Of a stretch of DNA of 64,000 bases, positions 8,496 through 16,796 are shown piece after piece. The notes beneath the pieces were generated by a model, which made no database searches, was not told where the DNA came from, and saw only the letters and a program-made list of their open reading frames with translations. Origin of the DNA: Allgaiera indica (GTDB lineage: Bacteria; Pseudomonadota; Alphaproteobacteria; Rhodobacterales; Rhodobacteraceae); NCBI RefSeq assembly GCF_900106675.1, contig NZ_FNOB01000010.1, positions 62,001-126,000 of the forward strand. The letters are read 5' to 3'. The position numbers and the translations under genes were made by a program. Every line of letters begins with the position of its first letter. Positions within the stretch are counted from its first letter, which is position 1.

Positions 8496-9386
8496 ATGGA
8501 CTCCGCCCCGCTTTCCGCCACGATCATCAAGGCCTTCGACAGCCTTCCCGCGCAGTTGAAGCTGGCGGCGCGATATGTGCTGGACCACCCGCATGACGTG
8601 GCGCTTTTGTCGATGCGCGAACAGGCCCGGCGGGCCAATGTGACACCGGCCACGATGACCCGGCTGGCACAGCAATTGGGGCTGGAAGGCTATGACGCGC
8701 TCAAGTCCGCCTATGCCGAGGCGGTGCGCGATGGCGCCATAAGCTTCACCCGGCGGGCGGGCGCCCAGGTCGAGCATCAGAAGCTGAAGGGCGACAGCGC
8801 GCTGGCGGCCGAACTGCTGGGGTCCGGCGCGCAGCACATCGCGCAGATGACGACACCCGAAACCTTCGCGCGGCTGGCGGCGGCGGCGCGCGATCTTGGC
8901 GCGGCGCGGCGGATCTATTGCCTCGGGCTGCGTTCCAGCCACGCGGTGGCCTGGCATTTCGCCTATATCCTGTCGCTCTTCAGCGAAAGCGGCGTGCTGT
9001 TGGACGGGATGGGCGGCACCAGCATCGACCGCATCCGCCATGCCACGTCGCAGGACGCGCTGGTCGCGGTCAGTGTGGCGCCCTACACCCGCGCGACGCT
9101 GGAGATCGCCGAATATGCCGCCGCGCGCGATGTGCCGTTGATCGCGGTGACCGACAGCGAAGTCTCGCCGCTGGCGCAGATCGCGCGCCACAAGCTGATC
9201 GTGCCGATCGAAAGCCCCTCTTTCTTCCACACCATGGCCCCGGCGTTCACCCTGGCCGAGACCCTGGCTGTGCTGGTCGCCGGCCGCGGCGGCGAGGCCG
9301 CGCTGGAGGCCCTGCGAAAGACCGACGCGCAGATGGCCGAATTCAACACCCATTCCCACCAGTTCCCGAGGTTCTCGCCGTCATGA
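8496..9386 (+). CDS. RpiR/MurR family transcriptional regulator
   Basis: A 296-residue regulator with an N-terminal RpiR-type helix-turn-helix (about residues 1-77: SLPAQLKLAARYVLDHP, then ANVTPATMTRLAQQLGLEGY) and a C-terminal SIS sugar-phosphate-binding fold (about 125-255: YCLGLRSSHAVAWHF, then SVAPYTRATLEIAEYA). It senses a phosphorylated or acidic metabolite. It is divergent from the BKACE gene over a palindromic operator candidate, and its stop overlaps the ATG of the aminotransferase (ATGA, 9383-9386), so it is co-transcribed with that gene. The ribosome site is weak (GAGTGAA), as is common for regulators. Confidence 0.9.
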   Translation: MDSAPLSATIIKAFDSLPAQLKLAARYVLDHPHDVALLSMREQARRANVTPATMTRLAQQLGLEGYDALKSAYAEAVRDGAISFTRRAGAQVEHQKLKGDSALAAELLGSGAQHIAQMTTPETFARLAAAARDLGAARRIYCLGLRSSHAVAWHFAYILSLFSESGVLLDGMGGTSIDRIRHATSQDALVAVSVAPYTRATLEIAEYAAARDVPLIAVTDSEVSPLAQIARHKLIVPIESPSFFHTMAPAFTLAETLAVLVAGRGGEAALEALRKTDAQMAEFNTHSHQFPRFSPS

Positions 9387-10723
9387 CCCGTCTGCTGCAC
9401 CGCCAGACCGCCTCTGCCCTTCCCGTCGCCGTAGGGGGCGAGGGGATCGAACTGATCGACAAGACCGGCAAGCGCTATATCGACGCCTCGGGCGGTGCCG
9501 CGGTTTCGTGCCTGGGGCATGGCCATCCCGATGTGCGGGCCGCGCTGCATCGTCAGCTTGACCAGATCGCCTATGCCCATACCGGCTTTTTCACCACCGA
9601 CGCCGCCGAGGCGCTGGCCGAACGCCTGATCAACGACGCCCCCGAGGGCCTGTCGCATGTCTATCTGGTGTCGGGCGGTTCCGAGGCGGTGGAGGCGGCG
9701 CTGAAGATGGCGCGGCAGTATTTCGTGGAAAAGGGAGAGCCGCAGCGCCGCCACATCATCGCCCGGCGCCAAAGCTACCACGGCAACACCTTGGGCGCGC
9801 TGGCGGCGGGCGGCAACGAATGGCGCCGCCGGCAGTTCCAGCCCCTGCTGATCGAAACCCACCATGTCGATCCCTGCTTCGCCTATCGCCACCAGGGCCC
9901 GACCGAAAGCGATGCCGATTACGCCGCCCGCGCCGCCCGGTCGCTGGAGGACAAGGTGGCGGAACTGGGGGGCGAGAACGTCATCGCCTTCGTGGCTGAA
10001 ACCGTCGTCGGCGCGACCGCGGGCGCGGTGCCCCCCGTCGCGGATTACTTCAAGCGCATCCGCGAGATCTGCGACCGTCACGGCATCCTTCTGATCCTGG
10101 ACGAGGTGATGTGCGGCATGGGGCGTACCGGCACCCTGCACGCGGTGGAACAGGAAGGCATCCGCCCCGATCTGATGACCGTGGCCAAGGGCCTGGGCGG
10201 CGGCTATCAGCCGATCGGCGCGGTGCTGCTGGGGGGCCATATCCATGACGCTTTCGCCCAGGGCTCGGGCTTCTTCCAGCACGGCCATACCTATATGGGC
10301 CATCCGATGGCGGCGGCAGCGGCGCTGGCGGTGCAGCAGGTGATCGCGCGCGACAACCTGCTGGCCAATGTCCGCGCCATGGGCACCGTGCTGCACGACC
10401 GGCTGACGGCGCAATTCGGCAATCACCCCAATGTCGGCGACATCCGCGGCCGCGGCCTGTTCCGGGCGATCGAACTGGTCGCCGACCGCGGCACCAAGGC
10501 GCCCTTCGACCCGACGCTGAAGCTGAACGCTCGGATCAAGAAGGCCGCCATGGCCGAAGGGCTGATGGTCTATCCGATGGGCGGCACGATCGACGGGGCG
10601 CGGGGCGACCACGTCCTGCTGGCGCCGCCGTTCATCGTTACCGAAGACCAGGTCGGCACCATCGTCGACCGCCTGGCCCGCGCCGTCGAGGCCGGGCTGC
10701 AAGAGATCGCGGCCATGCCGTGA
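9383..10723 (+). CDS. Class III aminotransferase
   Basis: PLP-dependent omega-type aminotransferase of 446 residues. The PLP lysine is in TVAKGLGGGYQPIG (Lys269). The phosphate-binding segment VSGGSEAVEAALKMARQY and the LILDEVMCGMGRTG segment with the PLP-ring Asp are intact. It moves an amino group from an omega-amino acid or diamine to a keto acid. The start at 9383 overlaps the regulator stop. Chosen by RpiR context, it likely converts an imported amino acid to a keto acid for the BKACE enzyme (inference). The exact substrate is not readable. Confidence 0.9.
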   Translation: MTRLLHRQTASALPVAVGGEGIELIDKTGKRYIDASGGAAVSCLGHGHPDVRAALHRQLDQIAYAHTGFFTTDAAEALAERLINDAPEGLSHVYLVSGGSEAVEAALKMARQYFVEKGEPQRRHIIARRQSYHGNTLGALAAGGNEWRRRQFQPLLIETHHVDPCFAYRHQGPTESDADYAARAARSLEDKVAELGGENVIAFVAETVVGATAGAVPPVADYFKRIREICDRHGILLILDEVMCGMGRTGTLHAVEQEGIRPDLMTVAKGLGGGYQPIGAVLLGGHIHDAFAQGSGFFQHGHTYMGHPMAAAAALAVQQVIARDNLLANVRAMGTVLHDRLTAQFGNHPNVGDIRGRGLFRAIELVADRGTKAPFDPTLKLNARIKKAAMAEGLMVYPMGGTIDGARGDHVLLAPPFIVTEDQVGTIVDRLARAVEAGLQEIAAMP

Positions 10724-10763
10724 GGAAATGACCGGCGCCGAAGTGATCGGCACCGGCGAAACC

Positions 10764-10808
10764 GGCCCCGGGGGACAATCCGGGCGTCAAACGTGCCCCC
10801 CGGGCGGG
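10764..10808 (+). other. GC-rich inverted repeat upstream of TAXI receptor
   Basis: The 109-bp gap between the aminotransferase and the TAXI receptor contains imperfectly complementary GGCCCCGGGGG and CCCCCCGGGCGGGGC tracts that could form a hairpin just before the receptor ribosome site (GGGAGTAA, 10821-10828). It may be a terminator or attenuator separating the two transcription units. No T-run follows. Confidence 0.35.
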
Positions 10809-10832
10809 GCGATACCAGACGGGAGTAAGTAA

Positions 10833-11801
10833 ATGTCCAACACCTTGAAAACCCTCTTCTCGGCGGCGCTGGTCGCCGGCGGGCTGCAGGCCGCGCCGGC
10901 CTCGGCGGCCGATCAGTTCATCACCATCGGCACCGGCGGCGTGACCGGCGTCTATTATGCCGTCGGCGGCGCGATCTGCCGGCTGATGAACAAGTCACGC
11001 GCCGAAACCGGCATTCGCTGCTCGACCGAATCCACCGGCGGATCGGTCTTCAACGTGAACGCGATCCATACCGGCGATCTGGATTTCGGCATGGCCCAGT
11101 CGGACGTGCAGTACCAGGGCTACAACGGCACCGGCCATTTCAAGGGCAGGAAGGTCGGGGAACTGCGCGCCGTCTTCTCGGTCCACCCCGAGCCCTTCAC
11201 CGTGCTCGCCCGCCCCGACGAGGGCATCAAGACCTTCGCCGATTTCAAGGGCAAGCGCTTCAACATCGGCAACCCGGGTTCGGGCACGCGCTCGTCGATG
11301 GAAGAGCTGCTCAAGCAGATGGGCTGGAGCGACAAGTCGTTCTCGCTGGCGGCCGAACTGAAGGCCGATGAGCAGGGCTCGGCGCTTTGCGACAACAAGA
11401 TCGACGGCTTCTTCTACGGCGTCGGCCATCCTTCGGCCGCGATTCAGGACCCGACCACCCAGTGCGGCGCCAAGCTGATCCCGCTGACCGGGCCGGCGGT
11501 GGATGCGCTGGTCAAGGAGCATCCCTATTATTCCTACGCCACGATCCCGGGCGGCATGTACAACGCCAACCCGAACCCGACCAAGACCTTCGGCGTGCGC
11601 GCCACGCTGGTCACCTCGGCCAAGACGCCGGACAAGGTGGTCTATGCCCTCGTGAAAGCGGTCTTCGACAATTTCGACGAGTTCAAGAAACTGCACCCCG
11701 CCTTCGCCCATCTCGACCCGAAAGAGATGATCTCGAAGGGCCTGTCGGCGCCGCTGCATCCGGGCGCGGTGAAATACTACAAGGAGCGCGGCTGGATGTA
11801 A
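10833..11801 (+). CDS. TAXI family TRAP transporter solute-binding subunit
   Basis: Periplasmic receptor of 322 residues. Residues 1-25 form a signal peptide (cleavage after ASA). The mature start [25 protein letters not shown] is the family hallmark, and [14 protein letters not shown] follows. It delivers an organic acid, in known cases glutamate or dicarboxylates, to a fused TRAP permease driven by an ion gradient. The GGGAGTAAGTAA leader before the ATG suggests strong translation. The permease gene follows after a 127-bp gap with two hairpins, a layout that would give more receptor than permease. Confidence 0.92.
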   Translation: MSNTLKTLFSAALVAGGLQAAPASAADQFITIGTGGVTGVYYAVGGAICRLMNKSRAETGIRCSTESTGGSVFNVNAIHTGDLDFGMAQSDVQYQGYNGTGHFKGRKVGELRAVFSVHPEPFTVLARPDEGIKTFADFKGKRFNIGNPGSGTRSSMEELLKQMGWSDKSFSLAAELKADEQGSALCDNKIDGFFYGVGHPSAAIQDPTTQCGAKLIPLTGPAVDALVKEHPYYSYATIPGGMYNANPNPTKTFGVRATLVTSAKTPDKVVYALVKAVFDNFDEFKKLHPAFAHLDPKEMISKGLSAPLHPGAVKYYKERGWM

Positions 11802-11814
11802 GCCACGCCACAGG

Positions 11815-11839
11815 GGAAGGCGTTTCACCGGCGCCTTCC
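11815..11839 (+). other. Intercistronic hairpin after TAXI receptor
   Basis: Perfect 8-bp stem GGAAGGCG / CGCCTTCC (11815-11822 and 11832-11839) with a 9-base loop, 14 bases after the receptor stop. It may stabilise the 3' end of the receptor message. Confidence 0.5.
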
Positions 11840-11851
11840 GCCCACTCTGCC

Positions 11852-11888
11852 CCGCGGCCCCGCGCCGCGGCGGCAGTTTTCCTTTTTG
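11852..11888 (+). terminator. Partial intrinsic terminator between TAXI receptor and permease
   Basis: Stem CCGCGGC / GCCGCGG (11852-11858, 11864-11870) followed within a few bases by TTTTCCTTTTT. This is terminator-like but lies inside what must be one operon, so it is best read as an attenuator that lowers permease expression relative to the receptor. Confidence 0.55.
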
Positions 11889-11928
11889 AACAGACCCAAA
11901 ATGAAAACAAAGGGACAGGAGAACCCCC

Positions 11929-14550
11929 ATGCGCCAGGCTGACGACGCCCACAGCCATGTCGATGTCGACGCGCTCAACGAGATGGTCGCCGAAGCCGAT
12001 ACCGGCGGGCGCAAACCCGCAGGAGCCACGGGCAAGCTGATCGTCGCGGTCGCGCTGGCCTGGTCGGTCTTTCAGATCTGGTATGCCTCGCCGATCCCCT
12101 ATGCGATCGGCTGGGGGGTAATCAGCGACGGCATCGCGCGCTCGATCCACCTGGCTTTCGCGCTGTTCCTGTGCATGCTGACCTTCCCCGCCTTCAAGCG
12201 TTCGCCGCGCGACCGCGTGCCCTATTCGGACTGGGCGCTGGCGGTGGCCGGCGCGGCCTCGACGCTGTATCTGGTGGTGTTCTACGAGCAGATCGCCCAG
12301 CGCCCCGGCCTGCCGACCACCGCCGATATCGTGGTCAGCGTGATCGGCGTGCTGATCTTGCTGGAAGCCGCGCGCCGCGCCGTGGGCCCCGCGATCACCG
12401 TGATCTCCGTGGTCATGCTGGCCTATATCTTCCTGGGCCCCTACATGCCGGGGCTCCTGGCGCACAAGGCCTCGTCGCTGTCGCGGGTGGCCTCGCAGAT
12501 GTGGCTGACCTCGGAAGGCGTCTTCGGCGTCGCGCTGGGGGTGTCGACCAACGTGGTCTTCATGTTCGTGCTGTTCGGCACGCTACTGGAGCGCGCGGGC
12601 GCCGGCGGCTATTTCATCCAGCTGGCCTTTTCGCTGCTGGGCAAGTACCGCGGCGGGCCGGCCAAGGCGGGGGTCGTGGCCTCGGGGCTGACGGGGATGA
12701 TCTCGGGCTCGTCGATCGCCAATGTGGTGACCACCGGCACCTTCACCATCCCGCTGATGAAGAAGGTGGGCTATCCGCCCGTCAAGGCCGGCGCGATCGA
12801 ATGCGCGGCCGGGGTGAACGGACAGATCATGCCGCCGGTGATGGGCGCCGCGGCCTTCCTGATCGCGGAATATGTCGGCATCTCCTATGCCGAGGTCGTC
12901 AAGCACGCCTTCTTTCCGGCGCTGCTGACCTATGGCTCGCTGTTCTATATCGTCGATATCGAGGCCATGAAGATGGGCCTGACCGGCCTGCCCTCGCGGC
13001 AGCGCGCGGCGCGTCTGCAGGGGCTGGCACGCGGGCTGATGGGGGTGTCGGGCTTCGTCGTGCTGTGCGGGCTGGTCTATTACGGCATCGGCTGGACCAA
13101 GGATGTCTTCGGCCCCGCCGCCACCTGGATCGTGCTGGCGGCGCTGGTCGCCACCTATATCGGGCTGGTGAAATACCGCGCCGGCCACCCCGACCTGCAG
13201 TTGGAAGATATCGACAAGGCCTTCTCCGAGGTGCCGCATTTCGGCGAGACCGCGCGCACCGGCCTGCATTTCATCCTGCCGGTGGTGCTGCTGATCTGGT
13301 GTTTGATGGTCGAGCAGCTTTCGCCCGGCCTGTCGGCCTTCTACGGCGTCGTCGCGCTGATGGCGCTGATCGTCACCCAGCGCCCGCTGACCGCCTTTTT
13401 CCGGCGCGAAAGCGCGCTTGGACATCATTGGACGACCGGCGGCCGCGAACTGCTTGACGGCCTGTCGGCGGCGGCGCGCAACATGACCTCGGTCGGCATC
13501 GCCACCGCCACCGCGGGCATCATCGTTGGCACCGTGCTGCTGACCGGCGTGGGCCTGGTGATGACCGAGATCGTCGAGTTCATCTCGGGCGGGCATCTGA
13601 TCATCATCCTGCTGTTCACCGCCTTCATCTGCATCATCCTGGGGATGGGAATGCCGACCACGGCGTCCTACGTCGTCGTCGCCACCCTGATGGCGCCGGT
13701 GATCGTGAACCTGGCGGCGCAGAACGATCTGGCCGTGTCGCTGGTCGCGGTGCATCTGTTCGTCTTCTACTTCGGGCTGATGGCCGATGTGACGCCGCCG
13801 GTGGGCCTTGCGGCCTATGCGGCGGCGGCGATCTCCGGGGCGGATCCGGTGAAGACCGGCTTTCAGGGCTTCAAATACGAGATCCGCACTGCCCTGCTGC
13901 CCTTCATCTTCATCTTCAACGGCGGCGTCCTGATGATCGGCATCAGCGGGCCGGTGGAATTCGTGATCATCGTGGTAACCTCGGTGCTGGCGATGCTGGC
14001 CTTCGTGGCGGCCACCCAGGGCTGGTTCCTGATCCGCAACCGCTGGTGGGAGACGCTGGCGCTGCTGCTGGTGTGCTTCACGCTGTTCCGGCCCGATTAC
14101 TGGCTGGATCAGTTCTATGCGCCCTTCGTGCGCGAACCGGCGGCCAAGCTGGTGCAGGCCGTCGATGCCACCCCGGCGGGACGGCCGATCCACCTGCTGG
14201 TCAAGTCGCTCGACTACAAGGGCGACGAGGTCGAGAAACTGGTGCGCATCAACCTGGCCGAGGGCAAGAGCGCGCTGGACCGGCTGCGCGAGGGCGGTCT
14301 GCGGGTGAACGTGCTGGGCGATCAGGTCAGCATCGGTGCCGTCCGGCTGGGCAGCCAGGCCGGCAAGTTCGGCCTGCAGTTCGGCGATCAGATCACCGGC
14401 ATCAAGGTGCCCGCGACACGGCCTTCGCGCTATTGGTTCACGCTGCCGGCCTTCTTGCTTCTGGGGCTGATCTTCTGGCTGCAACGTCGCAGGCGCGCCC
14501 TCGGCGGTGGCGGCGCGCATGGCCCCCGCACGACGGCCGCCACCGCCTGA
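11929..14550 (+). CDS. TRAP transporter permease, fused DctQM type
   Basis: Large inner-membrane permease of 873 residues. In TAXI systems the small (DctQ) and large (DctM) subunits are usually fused. There are hydrophobic helices from about residue 35 to 680. The DctM signature is visible in GMISGSSIANVVTTGTFTIPLMKKVGY and GMGMPTTASYVVVATLMAP. The C-terminal 200 residues include a DUF3394-like extension and a final hydrophobic helix followed by an Arg-rich tail. It is the partner of the TAXI receptor upstream. The ribosome site AGGAGA lies nine bases before the ATG. Substrate unknown, probably an organic or amino acid. Confidence 0.92.
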   Translation: MRQADDAHSHVDVDALNEMVAEADTGGRKPAGATGKLIVAVALAWSVFQIWYASPIPYAIGWGVISDGIARSIHLAFALFLCMLTFPAFKRSPRDRVPYSDWALAVAGAASTLYLVVFYEQIAQRPGLPTTADIVVSVIGVLILLEAARRAVGPAITVISVVMLAYIFLGPYMPGLLAHKASSLSRVASQMWLTSEGVFGVALGVSTNVVFMFVLFGTLLERAGAGGYFIQLAFSLLGKYRGGPAKAGVVASGLTGMISGSSIANVVTTGTFTIPLMKKVGYPPVKAGAIECAAGVNGQIMPPVMGAAAFLIAEYVGISYAEVVKHAFFPALLTYGSLFYIVDIEAMKMGLTGLPSRQRAARLQGLARGLMGVSGFVVLCGLVYYGIGWTKDVFGPAATWIVLAALVATYIGLVKYRAGHPDLQLEDIDKAFSEVPHFGETARTGLHFILPVVLLIWCLMVEQLSPGLSAFYGVVALMALIVTQRPLTAFFRRESALGHHWTTGGRELLDGLSAAARNMTSVGIATATAGIIVGTVLLTGVGLVMTEIVEFISGGHLIIILLFTAFICIILGMGMPTTASYVVVATLMAPVIVNLAAQNDLAVSLVAVHLFVFYFGLMADVTPPVGLAAYAAAAISGADPVKTGFQGFKYEIRTALLPFIFIFNGGVLMIGISGPVEFVIIVVTSVLAMLAFVAATQGWFLIRNRWWETLALLLVCFTLFRPDYWLDQFYAPFVREPAAKLVQAVDATPAGRPIHLLVKSLDYKGDEVEKLVRINLAEGKSALDRLREGGLRVNVLGDQVSIGAVRLGSQAGKFGLQFGDQITGIKVPATRPSRYWFTLPAFLLLGLIFWLQRRRRALGGGGAHGPRTTAATA

Positions 14551-14796
14551 ACCCAACGCCGGCGGGGGACCGACCGCCCCCGCCGGCGCACCTGCCGCCC
14601 CCCAGGAATGGCGCTGTTGCCGAACGGGCAACAATCGCGGCGCCAAGGCGGCCCTCGCCAGCGATTTTGGAGCGGGTCGCATCAATGACCCGGAGTTTCC
14701 CGCATCGCGTCACGACTTCGCCGCAATGCACGCTGATCTTGAAGCGGAAAGATACGCCGGACCGCATGAGGGGCCGCGCAGGAAAGGAGACGCCGG

Positions 14797-14949
14797 ATGA
14801 AGACCGAACGCCGCTGGATGAAGTGGGTGCTGGACGAAACCGCCAAGGATCAGCCGGCGATGCCCTGGCAACGCGGCCAGCGCAGCAAGCCCGAGACGCT
14901 TCGGCAGATGCCGGTGGCCGAACCCGCGCAGGCCTTCGCCGCCGAATAG
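14797..14949 (+). CDS. Small conserved-type protein, 50 residues
   Basis: Short gene starting MKTERRWMKWVLDETAK and ending in an Ala-rich tail. The support is a good ribosome site (AAAGGAGA, spacing 7), a GC-rich codon pattern like its neighbours and an intrinsic terminator 67 bases after the stop. The basic/aromatic N-terminus and the PWQRGQRS segment recall small uncharacterised proteins I have seen in Rhodobacterales genomes (recollection, not checked). No signal peptide, membrane helix or cysteines. Function unknown. Confidence 0.65.
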   Translation: MKTERRWMKWVLDETAKDQPAMPWQRGQRSKPETLRQMPVAEPAQAFAAE

Positions 14950-15015
14950 GCCGCATGCCGCAACGGCCGGGGCCGCGTGTGCGCGAACGGCCCGTCGCCC
15001 GCGATCGAGACCACC

Positions 15016-15040
15016 AAGGCCGGGTTGCGCCCGGCCTTTT
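15016..15040 (+). terminator. Intrinsic terminator after the 50-residue gene
   Basis: Perfect 9-bp stem AAGGCCGGG / CCCGGCCTT with loop TTGCG, continuing into TTTT. It is the clearest classical terminator in this region and marks the end of the small-gene transcript. Confidence 0.8.
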
Positions 15041-15164
15041 GCGTCGCCTACCCCCGCTGCGTCGCCGCCGAATCAAGACCTGATAGAGGCCCAAGCCCAC
15101 GGCACGGCGTCCGAAGCCACTGTGCCATCAGTTGGCCCCCGACCAGGCGTCACTCCGGAAACAA

Positions 15165-15246
15165 TCACGGAGAATTTTTAAAATTGTCACTAAGCAATTG
15201 CCAAATAAGAAAAAGTTTTGACAACCCTATGGCGGCGCGGCATCAT
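15165..15246 (+). promoter_or_regulatory. AT-rich island with sigma-70-like promoter
   Basis: A strikingly A/T-rich stretch (about 15172-15223) in otherwise GC-rich DNA ends in TTGACA (15218-15223), then a 17-base spacer and CATCAT (15241-15246, four of six matches to TATAAT). It points along the plus strand, where no coding gene follows before the convergent Lrp gene at 15518. It may drive a small RNA. Confidence 0.5.
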
Positions 15247-15251
15247 TACGC

Positions 15252-15349
15252 TGTCGCGGTTGAAGATTGCGAAACAGTCACGGTCCTACAGCGTGCCCGG
15301 GGTCGTCAGCGAACAGCTGCCCCCCCCCGTCGCTCCTCTGGCGACGGGA
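15252..15349 (+). ncRNA. Possible small RNA downstream of AT-rich promoter
   Basis: About 100 bases separate the promoter-like element from a perfect hairpin CCCGTCGC / GCGACGGG (15327-15334, 15342-15349, loop TCCTCTG). No convincing reading frame with a ribosome site lies here. A small transcript ending at the hairpin would explain the isolated promoter, but there is no U-tract and no known RNA family is recognised. The rest of the gap to 15517 shows nothing further. Confidence 0.3.
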
Positions 15350-15517
15350 CCGGCCGCTCTGCCCCTCGCCTGACCGCCAATCTCCCTGTCTCCGGACATC
15401 CCCTATATCCCGAACAGGCGGCTTCTGGACGCATCAAACGGCCCATAAATCGGCCCATGTCGGAATGCGGCCGTGCGAAAGCCTCTTGCGGGCTTGCACC
15501 GATCGGGCTGCGGCGGG

Positions 15518-16018
15518 TCAGGCGCTGCGGTTGAGACGTTCCTCGAGCACGTCGAAGGGCACGCCGGGCGCGTCCTTGGCGCAGCGGATCACCAGGCTGG
15601 TCTTGACCGAGGCCACGTTCTCGGCCGCGGTCAACCCCTCGGTCAGGAAGGTCTGGAAACTGGACAGATCGGGCGCCACGCATTTCAGGATGAAGTCGAT
15701 CTCGCCGTTCAGCATGTGGCATTCGCGGACCAACGGCCAGTCACGGCAGCGCTTCTCGAAAGCGGAAAGATCGACCTCGGCCTGGGAATGCAACCGCACC
15801 ATCGCGAACACCTGCACCTCGAAGCCCAGTTCGCGCGGGTCGATGTCGGCATGGTAGCCGCGGATATAGCCGGCCTCCTCAAGGGTACGGACGCGGCGCA
15901 GGCAGGGCGGGGCCGAGATCCCCACCCGTCGGGCAAGCTCGACATTCGTCATCCGCCCATCCTCTTGCAATTGCGCGAGAATGTTGCGATCGATCTGGTC
16001 AAGCTTCATGCCGGGCAT
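15518..16018 (-). CDS. Lrp/AsnC family transcriptional regulator
   Basis: A 166-residue feast/famine regulator. The N-terminal helix-turn-helix spans about residues 6-55 (DRNILAQLQEDGRMTNVELARRVGIS, then CLRRVRTLEEAGYI). The C-terminal RAM ligand domain (about 70-150) binds amino acids and forms octamers. The start at 16018 is preferred because AGAGGA lies six bases upstream; ATG codons at 16009 and 16033 are alternatives. It is divergent from a MerR gene, with an A/T-rich stretch around 16070-16100 suited to Lrp binding. The target is unknown. Confidence 0.9.
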   Translation of the reverse strand: MPGMKLDQIDRNILAQLQEDGRMTNVELARRVGISAPPCLRRVRTLEEAGYIRGYHADIDPRELGFEVQVFAMVRLHSQAEVDLSAFEKRCRDWPLVRECHMLNGEIDFILKCVAPDLSSFQTFLTEGLTAAENVASVKTSLVIRCAKDAPGVPFDVLEERLNRSA

Positions 16019-16258
16019 CGGGGATCCTCTCATCAGCGCGTCGGAACTTACGAAATAGCCCGAATTTGCGCAATAATATTTCGCGACTGCGCAAGATTTC
16101 TTTGCATGAAGCGGATAATCCCTCACTCGTCCGGACGCAAGCACTTGCGGACCATCCCCGGGGATATCCCGGTCGACGACGGGATCATCGCGCCCCGGCC
16201 CAGATTGAACCCGCCGCGCCATGGCTCTAAACTTCGCCCGGCGAAGGTGGGAGACCCC

Positions 16259-16672
16259 ATGAACGACACCCCGATCAGCTTCAAGGCGATGTGCGCGCGG
16301 TTCGACGTGACGCCCCGCACCCTGCGCTACTACGAATATATCGAACTGCTCCAACCCATGCGCGAAGGCCGGGCACGGTTCTACACCGCGCGCGAGGTCG
16401 CCCGGATGACGCTGATCATGCGCGGCCGCCGCTTCGGCTTTTCGCTGGAAGAATTGCGCCAGTGGCTGGAGATGTACGACAAGCAGGGCACCGTCCCGCA
16501 ATTCGAGACCTTCGTGAAGATGGCCGATCGCCAGCTTGTCGCGCTCAAGCGCCAGCGCGAGGAACTGGACGCCACCATCGCCGAGTTGCTTGCCCTGCGC
16601 GACGAGACCGCGCGGCTTGCCGCCGAAGCCCGCGGCAACGGCGACGATGCCGGCACGGCGGAAGGCGGCTGA
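16259..16672 (+). CDS. MerR family transcriptional regulator, copy 1
   Basis: A 137-residue MerR-type regulator. The winged helix is in residues 5-75 (MCARFDVTPRTLRYYEYIELLQPMR, then MRGRRFGFSLEELRQWLEMYD), with a C-terminal coiled coil to about residue 125. No cysteine ligand set is seen, so this is not a metal sensor. It is a paralogue of the next gene and lies just upstream of acyl-CoA oxidation genes, as do LiuR/PsrA-like MerR regulators of acyl-CoA catabolism. The ribosome site AAGGTGGGAG precedes the ATG. Confidence 0.88.
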   Translation: MNDTPISFKAMCARFDVTPRTLRYYEYIELLQPMREGRARFYTAREVARMTLIMRGRRFGFSLEELRQWLEMYDKQGTVPQFETFVKMADRQLVALKRQREELDATIAELLALRDETARLAAEARGNGDDAGTAEGG

Positions 16673-16691
16673 CGCGCGACCATCCATCGCC

Positions 16692-16723
16692 GTGACGTCA
16701 CGTTATGTTGACGTTCGCGTAAA
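16692..16723. promoter_or_regulatory. Probable MerR (LiuR-like) operator
   Basis: Between the two merR genes lie a perfect 10-bp palindrome GTGACGTCAC (16692-16701) and an imperfect dyad TTGACG-TTCG-CGTAAA (16708-16723). The second resembles the reported LiuR consensus built on TTTACGTAAACGTAAA. It sits upstream of MerR copy 2 and the acyl-CoA dehydrogenase that follows it, so autoregulation plus control of the operon is likely. Confidence 0.5.
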
Positions 16724-16796
16724 CTCGTCTTGTAAGCTATCGCTCTAGATTGCATCTCAGAGGCCGGCGCTGGCCGGCGGACCGAGAGATGAAGCG

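Noticed and set aside
12583-14685. A 700-codon open frame on the minus strand opposite the TRAP permease
   Set aside because: It is extremely rich in His, Gln, Arg and Asp, the usual antisense shadow of a GC-rich membrane protein gene, with no ribosome site or motif.
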